Of a DNA stretch of 64,000 bases, positions 25,675 through 34,464 are shown one piece after another. Source of the DNA: Bradyrhizobium sp. JYMT SZCCT0428 (GTDB lineage: Bacteria > Pseudomonadota > Alphaproteobacteria > Rhizobiales > Xanthobacteraceae); assembly GCF_018131075.1 (NCBI RefSeq), contig NZ_JAFCLS010000028.1, positions 1 to 64,000 of the forward strand. Direction: 5' to 3'. The notes beneath the pieces were generated by a model that saw only the letters and a list, made by a program, of their open reading frames with translations, did not search any database and was not told where the DNA came from. The number at the start of each line of letters is the position of its first letter. Within the stretch, counting starts at the first letter, position 1. The position numbers were made by a program, and so were the translations under genes.

Positions 25675-26820
25675 TCAGCGCTTGTAGGTGTTGGGAACGA
25701 ACGGCATAGCCGCGACGTGCAGCGGCAAGCGTTGCCCGCGTATCTCGGCAAAAAGTTGCGCGCCGTTACTCGAAAGCGAGGTGGGAACATACCCCATTGC
25801 CATCGGCCCATTCAGGGTCGGACCAAAGCTGCCGGAGGTTACCGAACCGATTTGCTCCTTGGAGTTACGATCGGCAAAAAGTAGGGTGCCTTCGCGCACC
25901 GGCGCGCGGCCATCGGGCTTCAATCCCACTCGCCTGCGATTAGCGCCGTTGGCGAATTGGTCCAAAATTTTCTCTGCCCCCAAAAAGCCTCCGGCGCGAG
26001 CCCCCCCCACCCGGCGGCTTTTTTGAACGGACCATTCCAGGGCTGCCTCGACCGGCGTTGTCGTTTCATCGATATCATGGCCATAGAGGCAAAGGCCGGC
26101 TTCGAGCCGCAGGCTATCGCGAGCGGCAAGGCCGATAGGAAGCACGTTTGGATCCTCGAGTAGCGTCTTCGCAAGACGCTCGGCCTGATCGGCTGGGACC
26201 GAAATCTCAAAACCGTCCTCGCCCGTGTAGCCGGAGCGCGAAATGACGCTATCGAGCTTTGCGACCTTTCGTGGACCCGCATCCATGAAGCGCATTGTGG
26301 ACGCTTCGGGGCAGAGCTTCGCGAGCGCAGTCTCTGCATAGGGCCCCTGCAGGGCCAACAGCGCACGATCGGCACGTGAATCAATAAGGCAAGAGGCGGA
26401 GAGATGCGCACGCAGATGCGCCTCATCGGCCATCTTGCAGGCGGCGTTTACTACCACGAAGAGGTGATCGCCGAAGTTCGACACCATGAGATCGTCAAGG
26501 ATGCCGCCTTCTTCATTGGTGAACAATGCGTAGCGCTGGCGTCCTACGCCGAGAGAAACGAGGTCCTGCGGGACGAGGCGTTCAAGGGCCAATGCGACAT
26601 CTTTGACGTCGCCGGATTTAGGATGAAGTGAGATTTGACCCATATGAGAGACGTCGAACAACCCGGCCTTCTGCCGAGTATGCAAATGCTCCTTAAGAAC
26701 TCCGGCAGGATATTGGACGGGCATATCATAGCCGGCGAATGGGACCATTTTGGCGCCAAGACCCACGTGAAGAGCGTGGAGTGGAGTGCGCTTCAGGGAC
26801 TTTTGTTCATGAACAAGCAT
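25675..26820 (-). CDS. gcvT: Aminomethyltransferase (glycine cleavage T protein)
   Basis: 381 residues. Transfers the methylene group from lipoyl-GcvH to tetrahydrofolate, releasing ammonia. The N-terminal folate domain shows VPFAGYDMPVQYPAGVLKEH and GLFDVSHMGQI; the folate-binding NLNDDLMVSNF-type segment appears as GGILDDLMVSNFGDHLFVVV, and the C-terminal barrel has the GYTGEDGFEI motif. The ATG at 26820 follows GAGGG; the frame upstream is riboswitch. The coding strand carries a run of eight G (26001-26008) within VGGARAGG, a slippage-prone tract. First gene of the operon. Confidence 0.96.
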   Translation of the reverse strand: MLVHEQKSLKRTPLHALHVGLGAKMVPFAGYDMPVQYPAGVLKEHLHTRQKAGLFDVSHMGQISLHPKSGDVKDVALALERLVPQDLVSLGVGRQRYALFTNEEGGILDDLMVSNFGDHLFVVVNAACKMADEAHLRAHLSASCLIDSRADRALLALQGPYAETALAKLCPEASTMRFMDAGPRKVAKLDSVISRSGYTGEDGFEISVPADQAERLAKTLLEDPNVLPIGLAARDSLRLEAGLCLYGHDIDETTTPVEAALEWSVQKSRRVGGARAGGFLGAEKILDQFANGANRRRVGLKPDGRAPVREGTLLFADRNSKEQIGSVTSGSFGPTLNGPMAMGYVPTSLSSNGAQLFAEIRGQRLPLHVAAMPFVPNTYKR

Positions 26821-26875
26821 CAAGGGGCCCTCGGTGGTTCCCAAGGTCCATTCCTCGGGAAACCTCTGACGAAAC

Positions 26876-27047
26876 CCCATCTGTCGCTTTTGCCTGAGAG
26901 TATTATCCCTTCGGCGGACGTCACTCGGCTCTATCGCCGGCTGCGTCTCTTTCCAGATGCTGTCAAAGCCAAACGGTCCTTTTGCCTGAGAGTTTCCGGG
27001 GCGGTTGCTCCTTCGGCGCCGGCATCAAAGCCGGTCTCTCCCGATGT
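26876..27047 (-). promoter_or_regulatory. Tandem glycine riboswitch upstream of gcvT
   Basis: On the minus strand two glycine aptamers follow each other. Each carries the conserved core ACTCTCAGGCAAAAG (at 26979-26993 and 26887-26901), a GGGAGAGACCGG or GGAAAGAGACGC start, and a CCGAAGG loop (CGCCGAAGGAGCAACCGC and CGCCGAAGGGATAAT). The second aptamer closes with CATCTG pairing to CAGATG. This is the canonical two-aptamer layout that turns on glycine-degradation genes when glycine is abundant. About 55 bases separate its end from the gcvT start, room for an expression platform sequestering the GAGGG ribosome site. It should control gcvT-H-P-sdaA-glyA and the AhpD-like gene. Confidence 0.95.
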
Positions 27048-27129
27048 GGCGGTCATGAGTGTATATTGATCGCTATTCAGCGCCGGAGCCAGATCAAACG
27101 TTCCGCTGCCGATCAGGTCAAACGCGTTG

Positions 27130-28395
27130 TCATCTCCCTCCCTCCGTGAGGTAGTCAAAGGCCGCCATCGTCAATATGACGCCCAGTGACAACAGCTCAT
27201 CGACCTCAACGTATTCGTTTGCCGCTCCCATATTGTGAGGCGTCAGGCCGCAAACAACCGTTGGAATGCCCGCCCTGCGGTGAAGACGCGAATCTGATGC
27301 GCCAACTCGCATGTTCAACACCGGATCTAATTCCAGCACTTCTCGGCAAGCGCCTTTCAGCGATTTCACAAGCGGGTGGTCGGGTACGGTCCACGTTGGC
27401 TCGTAGGCCCGAACAAACTCTACCGCGATCCCTTGAAGGTCAGACACTCTGTCGACTACAGCCTTCTTGATTTCATCCGTAGAGATGCCCATGGGCAGCC
27501 GAATATCTGCAGTTGCCTCCGCCCTGTCAGAAATGAGGTTGGGGAGAAGGCCGCCTTGGAACGTACCGAATGTTACCGTTACCTGCTGCAAGACCTCGCT
27601 TTCCCCTACACCCGATAATGATTCGGAAATCGACCTTGCGCCCTCAACGATCTGACGAACATCTTCAAGATTTGGGCTTGAGCCGCGCAACTCCGCAATA
27701 CGACCTAACGCAGTCATCAGCTTATCGATCGCGCTCTCCCCACGATGAACATGGGCAGCATGAGCGGATCGTCCTGTCGCCGATATCCGCAACCACACCA
27801 GTCCCTTCTCCCCAATGCGGAGAACCTTTGGTGAGCCGGCATCCGCACAAATCACCGCGTCGCCTCTTGCTTCGGGAACAGTATCGAGCAGAAACTGCGT
27901 GCCGAGCACCCCCATGGTCTCTTCGTCGCCCGCAAAGGTCGCTACCACCTCACCAGGCCAGCTATCCCTCGCGGCAGCAAGATGCCGCAAAGCGAAGATG
28001 CTCGCAGCTACCCCGCCCTTCATGTCAGAGACGCCCAGCCCGTATAGCTTACCATCACGCTCTAAGCCGGTCGGCGGTACACTCCACTGGCTGGCGTTAC
28101 CGAGCGGAAATGTGTCGAGATGCCCATTCAAAACAAGGCGACTGCCGCCGGATCGTCCGCGTACGCGCGCGACGACATTGTGTATTTCGTCGTGGGAGGG
28201 ATAGACAGCTGCCTCAATCCCGAACGATCCGAGCAAAGTCACGATCTCAGCTGCAATCGCGCGCGTGTCCCCCGGGGGGTTCTCGCTCGGCGTTTTCAGC
28301 AACCGAAGCGTCAAATCGATCATGTCGCGCTTCGTTGCCTCGGCATGCGCCTTCAAGGACGCACGATTGGATATCTGGATCGATTGATGGTTCAC
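27130..28395 (-). CDS. M20-family amidohydrolase (ArgE/DapE/CPG2 type)
   Basis: About 421 residues. Two-zinc peptidase fold: metal ligands in LNGHLDTFPLG (His/Asp), GVSDMKGGVAAS (bridging Asp), TFAGDEETMG (catalytic Glu pair) and CADAG; a lid/dimer domain occupies about 190-310. Members remove acyl groups from amino acids or cleave dipeptides, including hippurate-like N-acylglycines and Cys-Gly. The start is uncertain: I used a GTG at 28395 preceded by GAGCGGGA; a TTG at 28449 or an ATG at 28323 are alternatives. It lies 80 bases before the glycine riboswitch and diverges from a LysR gene, so it may release the glycine that the downstream operon consumes. Confidence 0.85.
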   Translation of the reverse strand: MNHQSIQISNRASLKAHAEATKRDMIDLTLRLLKTPSENPPGDTRAIAAEIVTLLGSFGIEAAVYPSHDEIHNVVARVRGRSGGSRLVLNGHLDTFPLGNASQWSVPPTGLERDGKLYGLGVSDMKGGVAASIFALRHLAAARDSWPGEVVATFAGDEETMGVLGTQFLLDTVPEARGDAVICADAGSPKVLRIGEKGLVWLRISATGRSAHAAHVHRGESAIDKLMTALGRIAELRGSSPNLEDVRQIVEGARSISESLSGVGESEVLQQVTVTFGTFQGGLLPNLISDRAEATADIRLPMGISTDEIKKAVVDRVSDLQGIAVEFVRAYEPTWTVPDHPLVKSLKGACREVLELDPVLNMRVGASDSRLHRRAGIPTVVCGLTPHNMGAANEYVEVDELLSLGVILTMAAFDYLTEGGR

Positions 28396-28491
28396 TGGTC
28401 TGTCCCGCTCGATTGGGACCAATTCACCATCCTTGAGCAGCCAACACAAATAACCTAATCTTAGCTTCCCATAATCTCAGCGAATACCAAC

Positions 28492-29400
28492 ATGCAACTC
28501 CGCGAGCTCGAATGTTTCCGCACTCTAATGCTTTCCGGAACGATGACTCGAGCCGCGGAGGAACTCGGAATTAGCCAGCCGGCAGTGAGCGCTACGATAG
28601 CGACGCTCGAGAAGAAGATCGGATTTACCCTGTTCGCACGTCAAGCTGGGCGACTCAGGCCCACGCCCGAAGCGCACTTGTTCTTCAATGAGGTCAGCCG
28701 CTCGCTGGTCGCGTTCGAGAGCACCGAACGAGCCGCTGCAGAGATCCGGGAGGGTAAGCGAGGCAGTTTGTCGATCCTCGCTTACCCAAGCATCTCTATA
28801 GCGCTGCTCCCGAGAATCCTGTCCCTATTCATGGCGGAGCGTCCGGATATCCGGATCAACCTTGTCTCCAGAAGCTCATATGTGGTGAAGGAGCTGATCT
28901 CGACGCAGCAATTCGACTTTGCAATTGCCGAGCTTCCGACCGACCATCCAGCGGACAGAACGGAGCGATTTTCATACAGATGCGACTGCATTCTGCCGAA
29001 CGATCACTCTCTCGTCGCGCGCGATGTTGTAACGGCCCAAGATTTGAGCAACATCCCATTCATTTCTCTATTTCGAGATCACACGACTTCTCACCAGCTC
29101 GCAACCGCGTTTTCGTTGGCCAATGCAAGATGGAACATCGCCGCCGAGGTTCAATATTTCGTCTCCGTCTGCGAATTGGTTGCCGCCGGCTGCGGAGTGG
29201 GACTTGTTGATCCCGTCATCAGCGCCCCGTTCACAGGAGAGGTCACGCGACGTCGTTTCGAGCCTGCGATCACCTATGAGATCGGCTTACTCTACCCCGA
29301 CAGGGCTCTATCCGTGATCGCGCAGGAGTTCGTGGCTCTTGTTAGGAAGCATCTCGCTGATTGCCAATATCCGGTGAGCAATGCTACCTCGCGCCCCTGA
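28492..29400 (+). CDS. LysR-family transcriptional regulator
   Basis: 302 residues. The N-terminal helix-turn-helix (residues 1-60: RELECFRTLMLSGTMTRAAE, then GISQPAVSATIATLEKKIGF) is standard LysR, followed by the type 2 periplasmic-binding-like ligand domain (about 90-295). It diverges from the M20 amidohydrolase gene with a 96-base gap, the usual layout for LysR control of the adjacent gene in response to its substrate. ATG start at 28492. Confidence 0.9.
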   Translation: MQLRELECFRTLMLSGTMTRAAEELGISQPAVSATIATLEKKIGFTLFARQAGRLRPTPEAHLFFNEVSRSLVAFESTERAAAEIREGKRGSLSILAYPSISIALLPRILSLFMAERPDIRINLVSRSSYVVKELISTQQFDFAIAELPTDHPADRTERFSYRCDCILPNDHSLVARDVVTAQDLSNIPFISLFRDHTTSHQLATAFSLANARWNIAAEVQYFVSVCELVAAGCGVGLVDPVISAPFTGEVTRRRFEPAITYEIGLLYPDRALSVIAQEFVALVRKHLADCQYPVSNATSRP

Positions 29401-30234
29401 AGCAACGGACACGTTTCGGCATGGCATAAGCGGATCTGAGGTTCCAATAGACTCTTCTTATGCTGTCGACCTTGCCGTTCATGCAGGATCGCTGCACTTT
29501 AACGTGGGCTGGGCAAATCTCCGGATCTGGTGAATTTGGCAGAGGACCACCAAATGAGCGAAGCGCCTCAACTGCTAAACTTACATTGGCCCATACGAAT
29601 GGCGCACCGATCCAATCCGACGACAGGCGCAAAACCGACGGGATGATCACGCTTAAGTCGTAGGCTAATTCTTTCAACATGGCCGCCGAAGAGCTCGCAA
29701 CATGACCCTACCTGACGTATTTAGGCACCTTGGCAATCGCCTTACCGTAAGTGCGGTAGAGCAATTTTCACGCTTTATCGAAGTTTCCTATGGCGAGTAT
29801 CTGGCGATGGAGTTTGTCGCTTGCCGACGGGTCGAGGGCGAGCCCGAGAGTTCGAGCAAGGTGGAAAACGTTCTTGATGAAATGTGGTGGCGAGCGGAAA
29901 GCTCGGGCTCGCGATCCCGAGGCTGCCCCTAACCCGATCGAGTTGGTCCTCGATCGAGTTGAGGGGCACCCTAAAAAGGAGCTTTCGTCAACGCGATCAT
30001 CATTCAAGCAGAGAACGCGATCAAGTGCTTACTCACGGTGGCGTCGTTCCAGCACGGCCAGGCGAGACCTCTCGCCATAAGTCGCAATTAACAAGAAGCC
30101 AGTTGTCCGGTTGGCATCAGCATCTAGCCGATAAGCCAAGAGCTTCAAAGCGAAGGCGGCCTCGGAACCAAATGAGCAATGGCACCTTATAAAAACGACC
30201 TCTCCATTGCTCTTTTCTTGAACGGTAATCGGAA
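29401..30234. other. Gene-free stretch, probably decayed
   Basis: Over 800 bases with only short overlapping open frames on both strands, none with a ribosome site or recognisable domain. Overlapping frames around 29700-30080 may be remains of a lost gene. No repeat or RNA motif is seen. Confidence 0.5.
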
Positions 30235-30627
30235 GTGCCGATTGGACGCTATTTGCTCGGAGTCGGAAGCGCATTGATGGCGCTTCTTTTCATTGCAGAC
30301 CTCTATATTCCTCGAAGTACAGCATCGTTTGGACGGGAAGGTCGGATCGACAAGTCGATTATAAGGATAACGTCCAGTCATAAGTGGCCCGAAAAGGTCG
30401 TGTATGACACCAGCCTGCCAACGATTATGCCCCTGCCCGCCGTCGCCGTAGCAGAGCCTCCACGTTCTTCGTCAAATGCTCACAACTCTTTTGCCGAATT
30501 GGTTACGGTCCAGCCGGTCTCGAAACGCAATGTGCGTTCTAAGCGGAAAGTCGCCCGGCGAGCAACCGGACCTCGGGTCGCGTATCGAGTACCGCTTCCG
30601 GAGACTTGGCCTTCAGAACAATGGTGA
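30235..30627 (+). CDS. Conserved hypothetical membrane-anchored protein (130 aa)
   Basis: 130 residues from a GTG start. One N-terminal membrane helix (YLLGVGSALMALLFIADLYI, residues 6-25), then RIDKSIIRITSSHKWPEKVV and YDTSLPTIMP, a low-complexity linker, and a very basic tail (KRNVRSKRKVARRAT). The order of membrane anchor, IRI-x-S-x-KWPE-xVVYDTSLPTI and Lys/Arg-rich tail is a hypothetical family common in Bradyrhizobium (from memory). It is probably an inner-membrane protein with the bulk in the periplasm. Function unknown. It is the last plausible gene before the island/core boundary. Confidence 0.65.
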   Translation: MPIGRYLLGVGSALMALLFIADLYIPRSTASFGREGRIDKSIIRITSSHKWPEKVVYDTSLPTIMPLPAVAVAEPPRSSSNAHNSFAELVTVQPVSKRNVRSKRKVARRATGPRVAYRVPLPETWPSEQW

Positions 30628-31162
30628 GTGCACGGAACCAAGGTTCCGGTCACCGCATTGTGGTTCACTGACATTCACTGAAGCTAGGAAAAGCTGACCG
30701 ATTGGTCATGCGCCCGTTCGTGCAGGCTCTCAACAAAAGCTAAAAGTTTGATGTGCTCTGGAGGAGAAATGTGGCCCGAACGCAACGAGAAGGATGACAA
30801 TAGTCGATGACGTCACTCTTTCAGACGGGTTCAGGAGATAATCCCGGCTCGGCTTCATCAGCTGCTGAGCACTTTTTGGTTTCCACCTTTGTACATCGAA
30901 TGCTGCGACTTAGGAATCATGCGACGCGCAGTCATTTCGGGCCGGCTGCTTTGTTTCAAAATGACATTGAGATCGTACGGCGCAATCAGCGGGAATGACC
31001 GTTGACGACGAAATGGCGCCCAGCTCAGCGATCAAACACCTACACCGCAGTATTCAGGCACGAATAGGCGGAAGATCATGAGACCGTTACCCCTACTGTT
31101 ACCCCAAGGCCACTTTTAACCTGTGAGACCAGCAGGATTTCACGCCAAGATATTGTAAATGC
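30628..31162. other. Gene-free stretch
   Basis: Short frames only. The plus-strand frame at 30807-30998 lacks a ribosome site. The minus-strand frame at 31140-31355 reads through the tRNA-Arg fragment and contains LHLPDDIDDWITNMEAFF, possibly the 3' end of a lost gene of an integrated element. Confidence 0.45.
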
Positions 31163-31208
31163 TGGCGATCCCGGCATGACTCGAACATGCGACCGACGGT
31201 TTAGGAAA
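31163..31208 (-). other. 3' half of tRNA-Arg(CCU): attachment-site-like scar
   Basis: The minus strand reads TTCCTAA (anticodon loop, CCU), ACCGT (3' anticodon stem), CGGTC (variable), then a perfect T arm GCATG-TTCGAGT-CATGC, acceptor strand CGGGATC, G and an encoded CCA. The 5' half (acceptor, D arm, 5' anticodon stem) is absent: upstream sequence diverges exactly at the anticodon loop. This is the usual footprint of a tyrosine-integrase crossover, which duplicates the tRNA 3' end. It coincides with the switch from accessory to core DNA. Confidence 0.75.
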
Positions 31209-31576
31209 CGCCAAGCCGTTGGCGGCGGCGGGATGGCCTCTGACGTGCGCCGCAAAGAACGCTTCCATGTTGGTGATCCAATCGTCGATGTCATCCGGCA
31301 GGTGCAAAGTAAAAACAGGGAGGGGGTTCTGGTGTCCTAGGAACATAATCCGCAATAAGCGGGCTTGGGTTGCAGCCCGGGCGTCAGCCCGAAGGGGTAT
31401 TTACGAGTGCGTGGCGACGGCCCGCCCATGCGTTGGGGGTTGAAAGGGGGGTTGCCTCTGGTCGCCTCGGAGGCGGCCTAGGCGCGAGCTTTCAGGGTTC
31501 AAAGCCAGCACTACTGGGGTCGTTCCGGGGGTCTTATCCACATTTTAGGAAATATTTCAATTAATTCAATCATATA

Positions 31577-31666
31577 TGGCGGAGAGGGAGGGATTCGAAC
31601 CCCCGATAGGCTTGCACCTATGCCGCATTTCGAGTGCGGTGCATTCGACCACTCTGCCACCTCTCC
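31577..31666 (-). tRNA. tRNA-Ser(CGA)
   Basis: 90 bases reading GGAGAGGTGGCAGAGTGG at the 5' end and CCTCTCC-G-CCA at the 3' end, with acceptor strands that pair, D-loop GGTCGAATG, anticodon loop CTCGAAA (CGA), a long class II variable arm and T loop TTCGAAT. CCA is encoded. All features of a functional tRNA-Ser reading UCG codons are present. Confidence 0.96.
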
Positions 31667-31802
31667 AGGCGCCATTTTGGGGTGATTCCTCACCCGCGGT
31701 CGGGGCGAGTTCTAGGCGAGGACGACGGGCCAGACAAGGCGCGGGGGCAAGATTTTCGCTGACGCCCAGGCGTACCCAGGACCTGAAAAAAGGAGGCGAA
31801 AA

Positions 31803-32666
31803 ATGGAGCATTTGACGGTTCGAGCCAATGGCGCGGCGTTCCATGTCGCCCGCGCCGGGAAAGGGCAGCCGCTATTATTGCTGCATGGCTGGCCCGAATT
31901 CTGGCTGACCTGGGAGCCTGTCATGGCGCGGCTCGCCGATCGCTTCACGCTTTATGCGCCCGACCTGCGCGGTTTTGGCCACAGCGACAAGCCCAATGGG
32001 CCGCACGGTCCCGATCAGCACGCAGCCGACATGCTGGCGCTGATGGACGCGCTCGGCCTGAAGCAGGCCGGCATTGTCGGCCACGATGTCGGCGGCGGGC
32101 TGATGCAGCCGATGGCGCGCGCCGCGCCGGAACGCATCGCCGGATTGTTCTTCTTCGATTTTCTCTATCCCGGCATCGGGCGGCGGATGGCGGAGCCGGA
32201 CCGGCTGAACCATATCTGGTACCAGTCGCTCAACCAGCTGGAGATCGCACCAATCCTGATCGGCGCCAGCCGCGAAAGCTGCCGCGCCTATATCGGCTAT
32301 TTCCTGACACATTGGAGCCATCGCAGCCGAGCCTTCGACGACGTGCTCGAGGCGTTCGTCGACAATTTCCTGAAAGACGGCAACCTCGCCGGCGGCTTTG
32401 CGTATTACCGCGGTGCGCATGCCGGGCGGATCCGGATGCTGAAGGGCGAGGCGCCCAGGCTGGCGCCGATCGATCTGCCGACCTGCGTTCGCTGGGCCGA
32501 ACACGATCCGCTGTTTCCCTATGCCTGGACCGATCGGCTCGGCGAGACCTTTTCAAATCTCGATCTCGCGATGTTTGAAGGCGTCGGTCACTTCGCGCAT
32601 CGCGAGGATCCCGACCGCGCGGCATCCGAGATCGCGGCGTTCTTCCAACGCATCGGCTGGAAATGA
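31803..32666 (+). CDS. Alpha/beta hydrolase, epoxide hydrolase-like
   Basis: 287 residues. Oxyanion motif LLHGWPEFWLTWEPVM (HGxP, about 28), nucleophile elbow GHDVGGG (about 97) with aspartate as nucleophile, acid in WAEHDPLFP (about 235) and histidine in GVGHFAHRED (about 263). An Asp nucleophile with HGxP is the signature of epoxide hydrolases and haloalkane dehalogenases rather than esterases. The cap region (130-215) has tyrosines suitable for epoxide opening, but I cannot pin them without alignment. Monocistronic, first gene of the core half. Confidence 0.85.
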   Translation: MEHLTVRANGAAFHVARAGKGQPLLLLHGWPEFWLTWEPVMARLADRFTLYAPDLRGFGHSDKPNGPHGPDQHAADMLALMDALGLKQAGIVGHDVGGGLMQPMARAAPERIAGLFFFDFLYPGIGRRMAEPDRLNHIWYQSLNQLEIAPILIGASRESCRAYIGYFLTHWSHRSRAFDDVLEAFVDNFLKDGNLAGGFAYYRGAHAGRIRMLKGEAPRLAPIDLPTCVRWAEHDPLFPYAWTDRLGETFSNLDLAMFEGVGHFAHREDPDRAASEIAAFFQRIGWK

Positions 32667-32963
32667 GTGGGAGATAAAGGTGGGGCCGCCAGACGCGACA
32701 AAACACTGACGGCCCCGTGCCGCTACTTTGAAATTCTGGCCGGGAAGTGCGGCTTCGCCGGTCAGCTGGAGCGACGATTTGACGGTAGCGGCGCGCGCGG
32801 AAAGGGCAACGCGATCCCGGTTTTAACCTAACCAGTCAACCTTACCGCGCGCGACGGAACTCTCATCGCGCGCAGCGCTGGAATCGGGAAGATCGCTCCG
32901 GCCCCTTATTTGCAGGGGTTTTGCGCAATGTGTGCCGGCATTAACCGAACTCGCTTGCGCCTG

Positions 32964-34100
32964 TTAATCTTTACCCTTCTTTGCTTTCTTGTCGTCCTTG
33001 TCGCCGTCGCCCTTGTCTTTGGCCTTTTCGCCCTTGCCGTTTTCTTTCCTGCGATTGGTGAAGCGCGCATTGCCGAGACCGGTGCCGATGGTCAGCACGC
33101 CCCATCGTTCGACATCCTGCATGTAAGGGACCTCGGAAAGCCCCTGCACGACGCCGTCATTATGCATCAACACCGCCGTGTCGTGATCGCCGATCATCGG
33201 TATGGCTTCCACGAGACTTGCCGGCAGATTGAATTTGCTGCTCTCCCAATTGCCCGGCAGATTCTGGGCGCCTTTTTCGATCGAGCCATCCCCGTTGATC
33301 ACGCCGGGACAGGCGATACCGATGAAAGGCGCCAGCTTGTGGCCCTCTTTTTCAGCCTCGGTGATCAGATCCTTCAGCATCTTGACCAGCCGTTTCACCG
33401 CGCCCTCGCGCGTCGGCTCGTCGTCGGCATGCCGCCACAGTTCGGACTTCCACACCTCGGCCTTCGAAAGATCGGGCGTCTTCTTCCAGCGCGTCTCGAC
33501 CACGCCGCAGCGGATGTTGGTGCCGCCGATATCGACGCTCAGGATGCTGTCATAGCCCTCGAAAATCCATGACGGCGCCAGGTGCAGCGCGCCGATCAGG
33601 CCGGCGTCATCCGGATGAAAACGGATCGGCACCAGATCGACGTCATGCTCCTCGGCCCTGAGGAGAAGCCCGGTGCGGGCGATCGCGAGTTCGCCGACCC
33701 GGCTTTGCCGGAATCCGCCACCGACCACGATGCGCTCGGTATCGGCCCATGCCTTGGTCTTGAGGAAGCGCCCGGTCACATAGGCAAGCTCCTGCGCGAA
33801 TTCCTCGATCGCGCCATGCACCAGCGCGGCGGCCGCGAGATCGTCGCCCACCAGCGCCTCGTCGAGGTCGCCCTTGGCGATCTCGTCCGTGGATTTTTTC
33901 CCGAGCGGATCGTCGCCGTTTTTCTTCAGCGGCTTGCGCAGCGTATCCAGTATCTTGCGAAACGCGCCCTTGCTGGCGCGGTCACCGAGGAACCCGTCAT
34001 CGTCCTTCAGCTCTATATTAAAGCTGTCGACCTCGACGGACGGTAGACGGCCTGCGCCGTGGCGGGCGATGCCCGTCGTTGTGACTGTGTCTTCTGCCAT
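32964..34100 (-). CDS. ROK-type sugar kinase homologue with circularly permuted motif order
   Basis: 378 residues from ATG 34100. The actin-fold motifs are present but in rotated order. Residues about 70-165 (LVHGAIEEFAQELAYVTG, then ERIVVGGGFRQSRVGELA and DDAGLIGALHL) match what is normally the C-terminal adenosine-binding third of ROK proteins. After that, at about 175, comes LSVDIGGTNIRCGVV, normally the N-terminal phosphate-1 loop, followed by FIGIACPGVINGDG, GDHDTAVLMHNDGV and GVLTIGTGLGNARF. The zinc cysteine motif of classical ROK is missing. A Lys/Asp-rich tail closes the protein. It could phosphorylate a sugar or be a non-catalytic relative. It is a single gene between the hydrolase and rplU, transcribed away from rplU. 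Confidence 0.75.
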   Translation of the reverse strand: MAEDTVTTTGIARHGAGRLPSVEVDSFNIELKDDDGFLGDRASKGAFRKILDTLRKPLKKNGDDPLGKKSTDEIAKGDLDEALVGDDLAAAALVHGAIEEFAQELAYVTGRFLKTKAWADTERIVVGGGFRQSRVGELAIARTGLLLRAEEHDVDLVPIRFHPDDAGLIGALHLAPSWIFEGYDSILSVDIGGTNIRCGVVETRWKKTPDLSKAEVWKSELWRHADDEPTREGAVKRLVKMLKDLITEAEKEGHKLAPFIGIACPGVINGDGSIEKGAQNLPGNWESSKFNLPASLVEAIPMIGDHDTAVLMHNDGVVQGLSEVPYMQDVERWGVLTIGTGLGNARFTNRRKENGKGEKAKDKGDGDKDDKKAKKGKD

Positions 34101-34464
34101 TTTTGCCCTAGCCCAACCGGATTTCGGTGACACAACGGGCGGGGAACCCTTTGGTTTCACTTGGGCGAGTGGCCAATGGCTGATGGCGAGCAGCGAACAG
34201 GCCGCCCTATTCGCCGTTTCCTGACCCAAATCCTTCATTTGGCCCGGTTTTTGGGCTCCTTTGCCTTGACTCGGGGCTGCCAGCGGCTATAAGTCCCGGC
34301 ATCGGGCGCGGGATTTCTCGCGCCGCTTGTTGTTGCGCGAATTTGAGGGCTCACGCCCCGACCGTGCGAAAATTGTACCCATAACGACTGACCAAAAAGC
34401 CGACCCGGACATGCCCCAGTGGGGAGACGTCCGAGGCCGGGATCGAACACGAAGGAATAAAACG

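Noticed and set aside
26931..27158. 75-codon minus-strand frame before gcvT
   Set aside because: Lies within the riboswitch and leader; its codons follow conserved RNA motifs.
30029..30274. 81-codon minus-strand frame with LLAYRLDADANRTTGFLL
   Set aside because: Some protein-like character, but no ribosome site and it overlaps the start of the better-supported gene at 30235.
32683..32716. GGGGCCG...CGGCCCC hairpin after the epoxide-hydrolase-like gene
   Set aside because: Large loop and no T run, so it is too weak to call a terminator.
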